Assembly (NCBI GenBank): GCA_950295325.1
Contig: OX485807.1
Coordinates: 43,864,440-43,928,439, forward strand
Reading direction: 5' to 3'
Source: Polytrichum commune
Lineage: Eukaryota; Streptophyta; Polytrichopsida; Polytrichales; Polytrichaceae
DNA: 64,000 nt
Each line of letters begins with the position of its first letter. Position 1 is the first letter of the stretch. Position numbers and translations under genes: made by a program. Under the pieces are notes generated by a model. The model saw only the letters and a list, made by a program, of their open reading frames with translations. It had not been told where the DNA came from and made no database searches. Below are positions 63,942 to 64,000 of the stretch, piece after piece.

Positions 63942-64000
63942 CCAAGTTGTGTGTCTGTCCACAATTTGGACAGTGATATGATTTTTCCAACTTCGAGCTA

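Overview
This is a stretch of a land-plant nuclear genome. It is AT-rich, gene-poor and full of transposons, with spliceosomal GT-AG introns, plant-type telomere-like AAACCCTAAA motifs and three recognisable plant-type genes. I cannot place it more finely. The short genes with few, modest introns and the lineage-neutral proteins would fit a moss, lycophyte, fern or other non-seed plant as well as a seed plant. There is one 200-base assembly gap (34621-34820).

Left edge (1-1172, minus strand): the first two exons of an NRT1/PTR-family (NPF) proton-coupled transporter, running off the window. Upstream of it lie pyrimidine-rich, microsatellite-rich DNA and then a degenerate tandem repeat (2690-5400) that two transposons have entered.

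Middle (about 5.4-54.3 kb): I find no intact conserved gene in about 49 kb. It is a transposon graveyard that can be read in some detail: two PIF/Harbinger-type elements with 3-bp target duplications, two related CACTA elements, a hAT-like element with a perfect 8-bp duplication that itself holds a smaller inverted-repeat element, a 690-bp fold-back, several miniature inverted-repeat families (called A, B, C, E, F, G and H here), and a badly decayed LINE (38.3-46.8 kb) split by about 4 kb of foreign sequence. At 53.0-54.3 kb the tail of a family A element has been amplified into a 165-bp tandem array, which looks like a satellite forming from a transposon.

Right part (54.3-62.0 kb): the gene island. 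A 259-codon open frame of unknown nature is followed by a complete three-exon KAI2/D14-like alpha/beta hydrolase (karrikin/strigolactone receptor family, 272 aa, plus strand). Tail to tail with it is a complete five-exon RuvB-like 2 (Reptin) AAA+ ATPase gene (461 aa, minus strand). The last 2 kb hold one more miniature element and a telomere-like motif.

The three genes share no obvious pathway: membrane transport, small-molecule hormone perception and chromatin/snoRNP/PIKK assembly. I found no operon-like or defence-like system. The most unusual observations are the transposon-derived satellite array, the nested hAT structure with a small open frame in its inner element, the fold-back locus, and an unexplained duplicated open frame inside a RuvBL2 intron.
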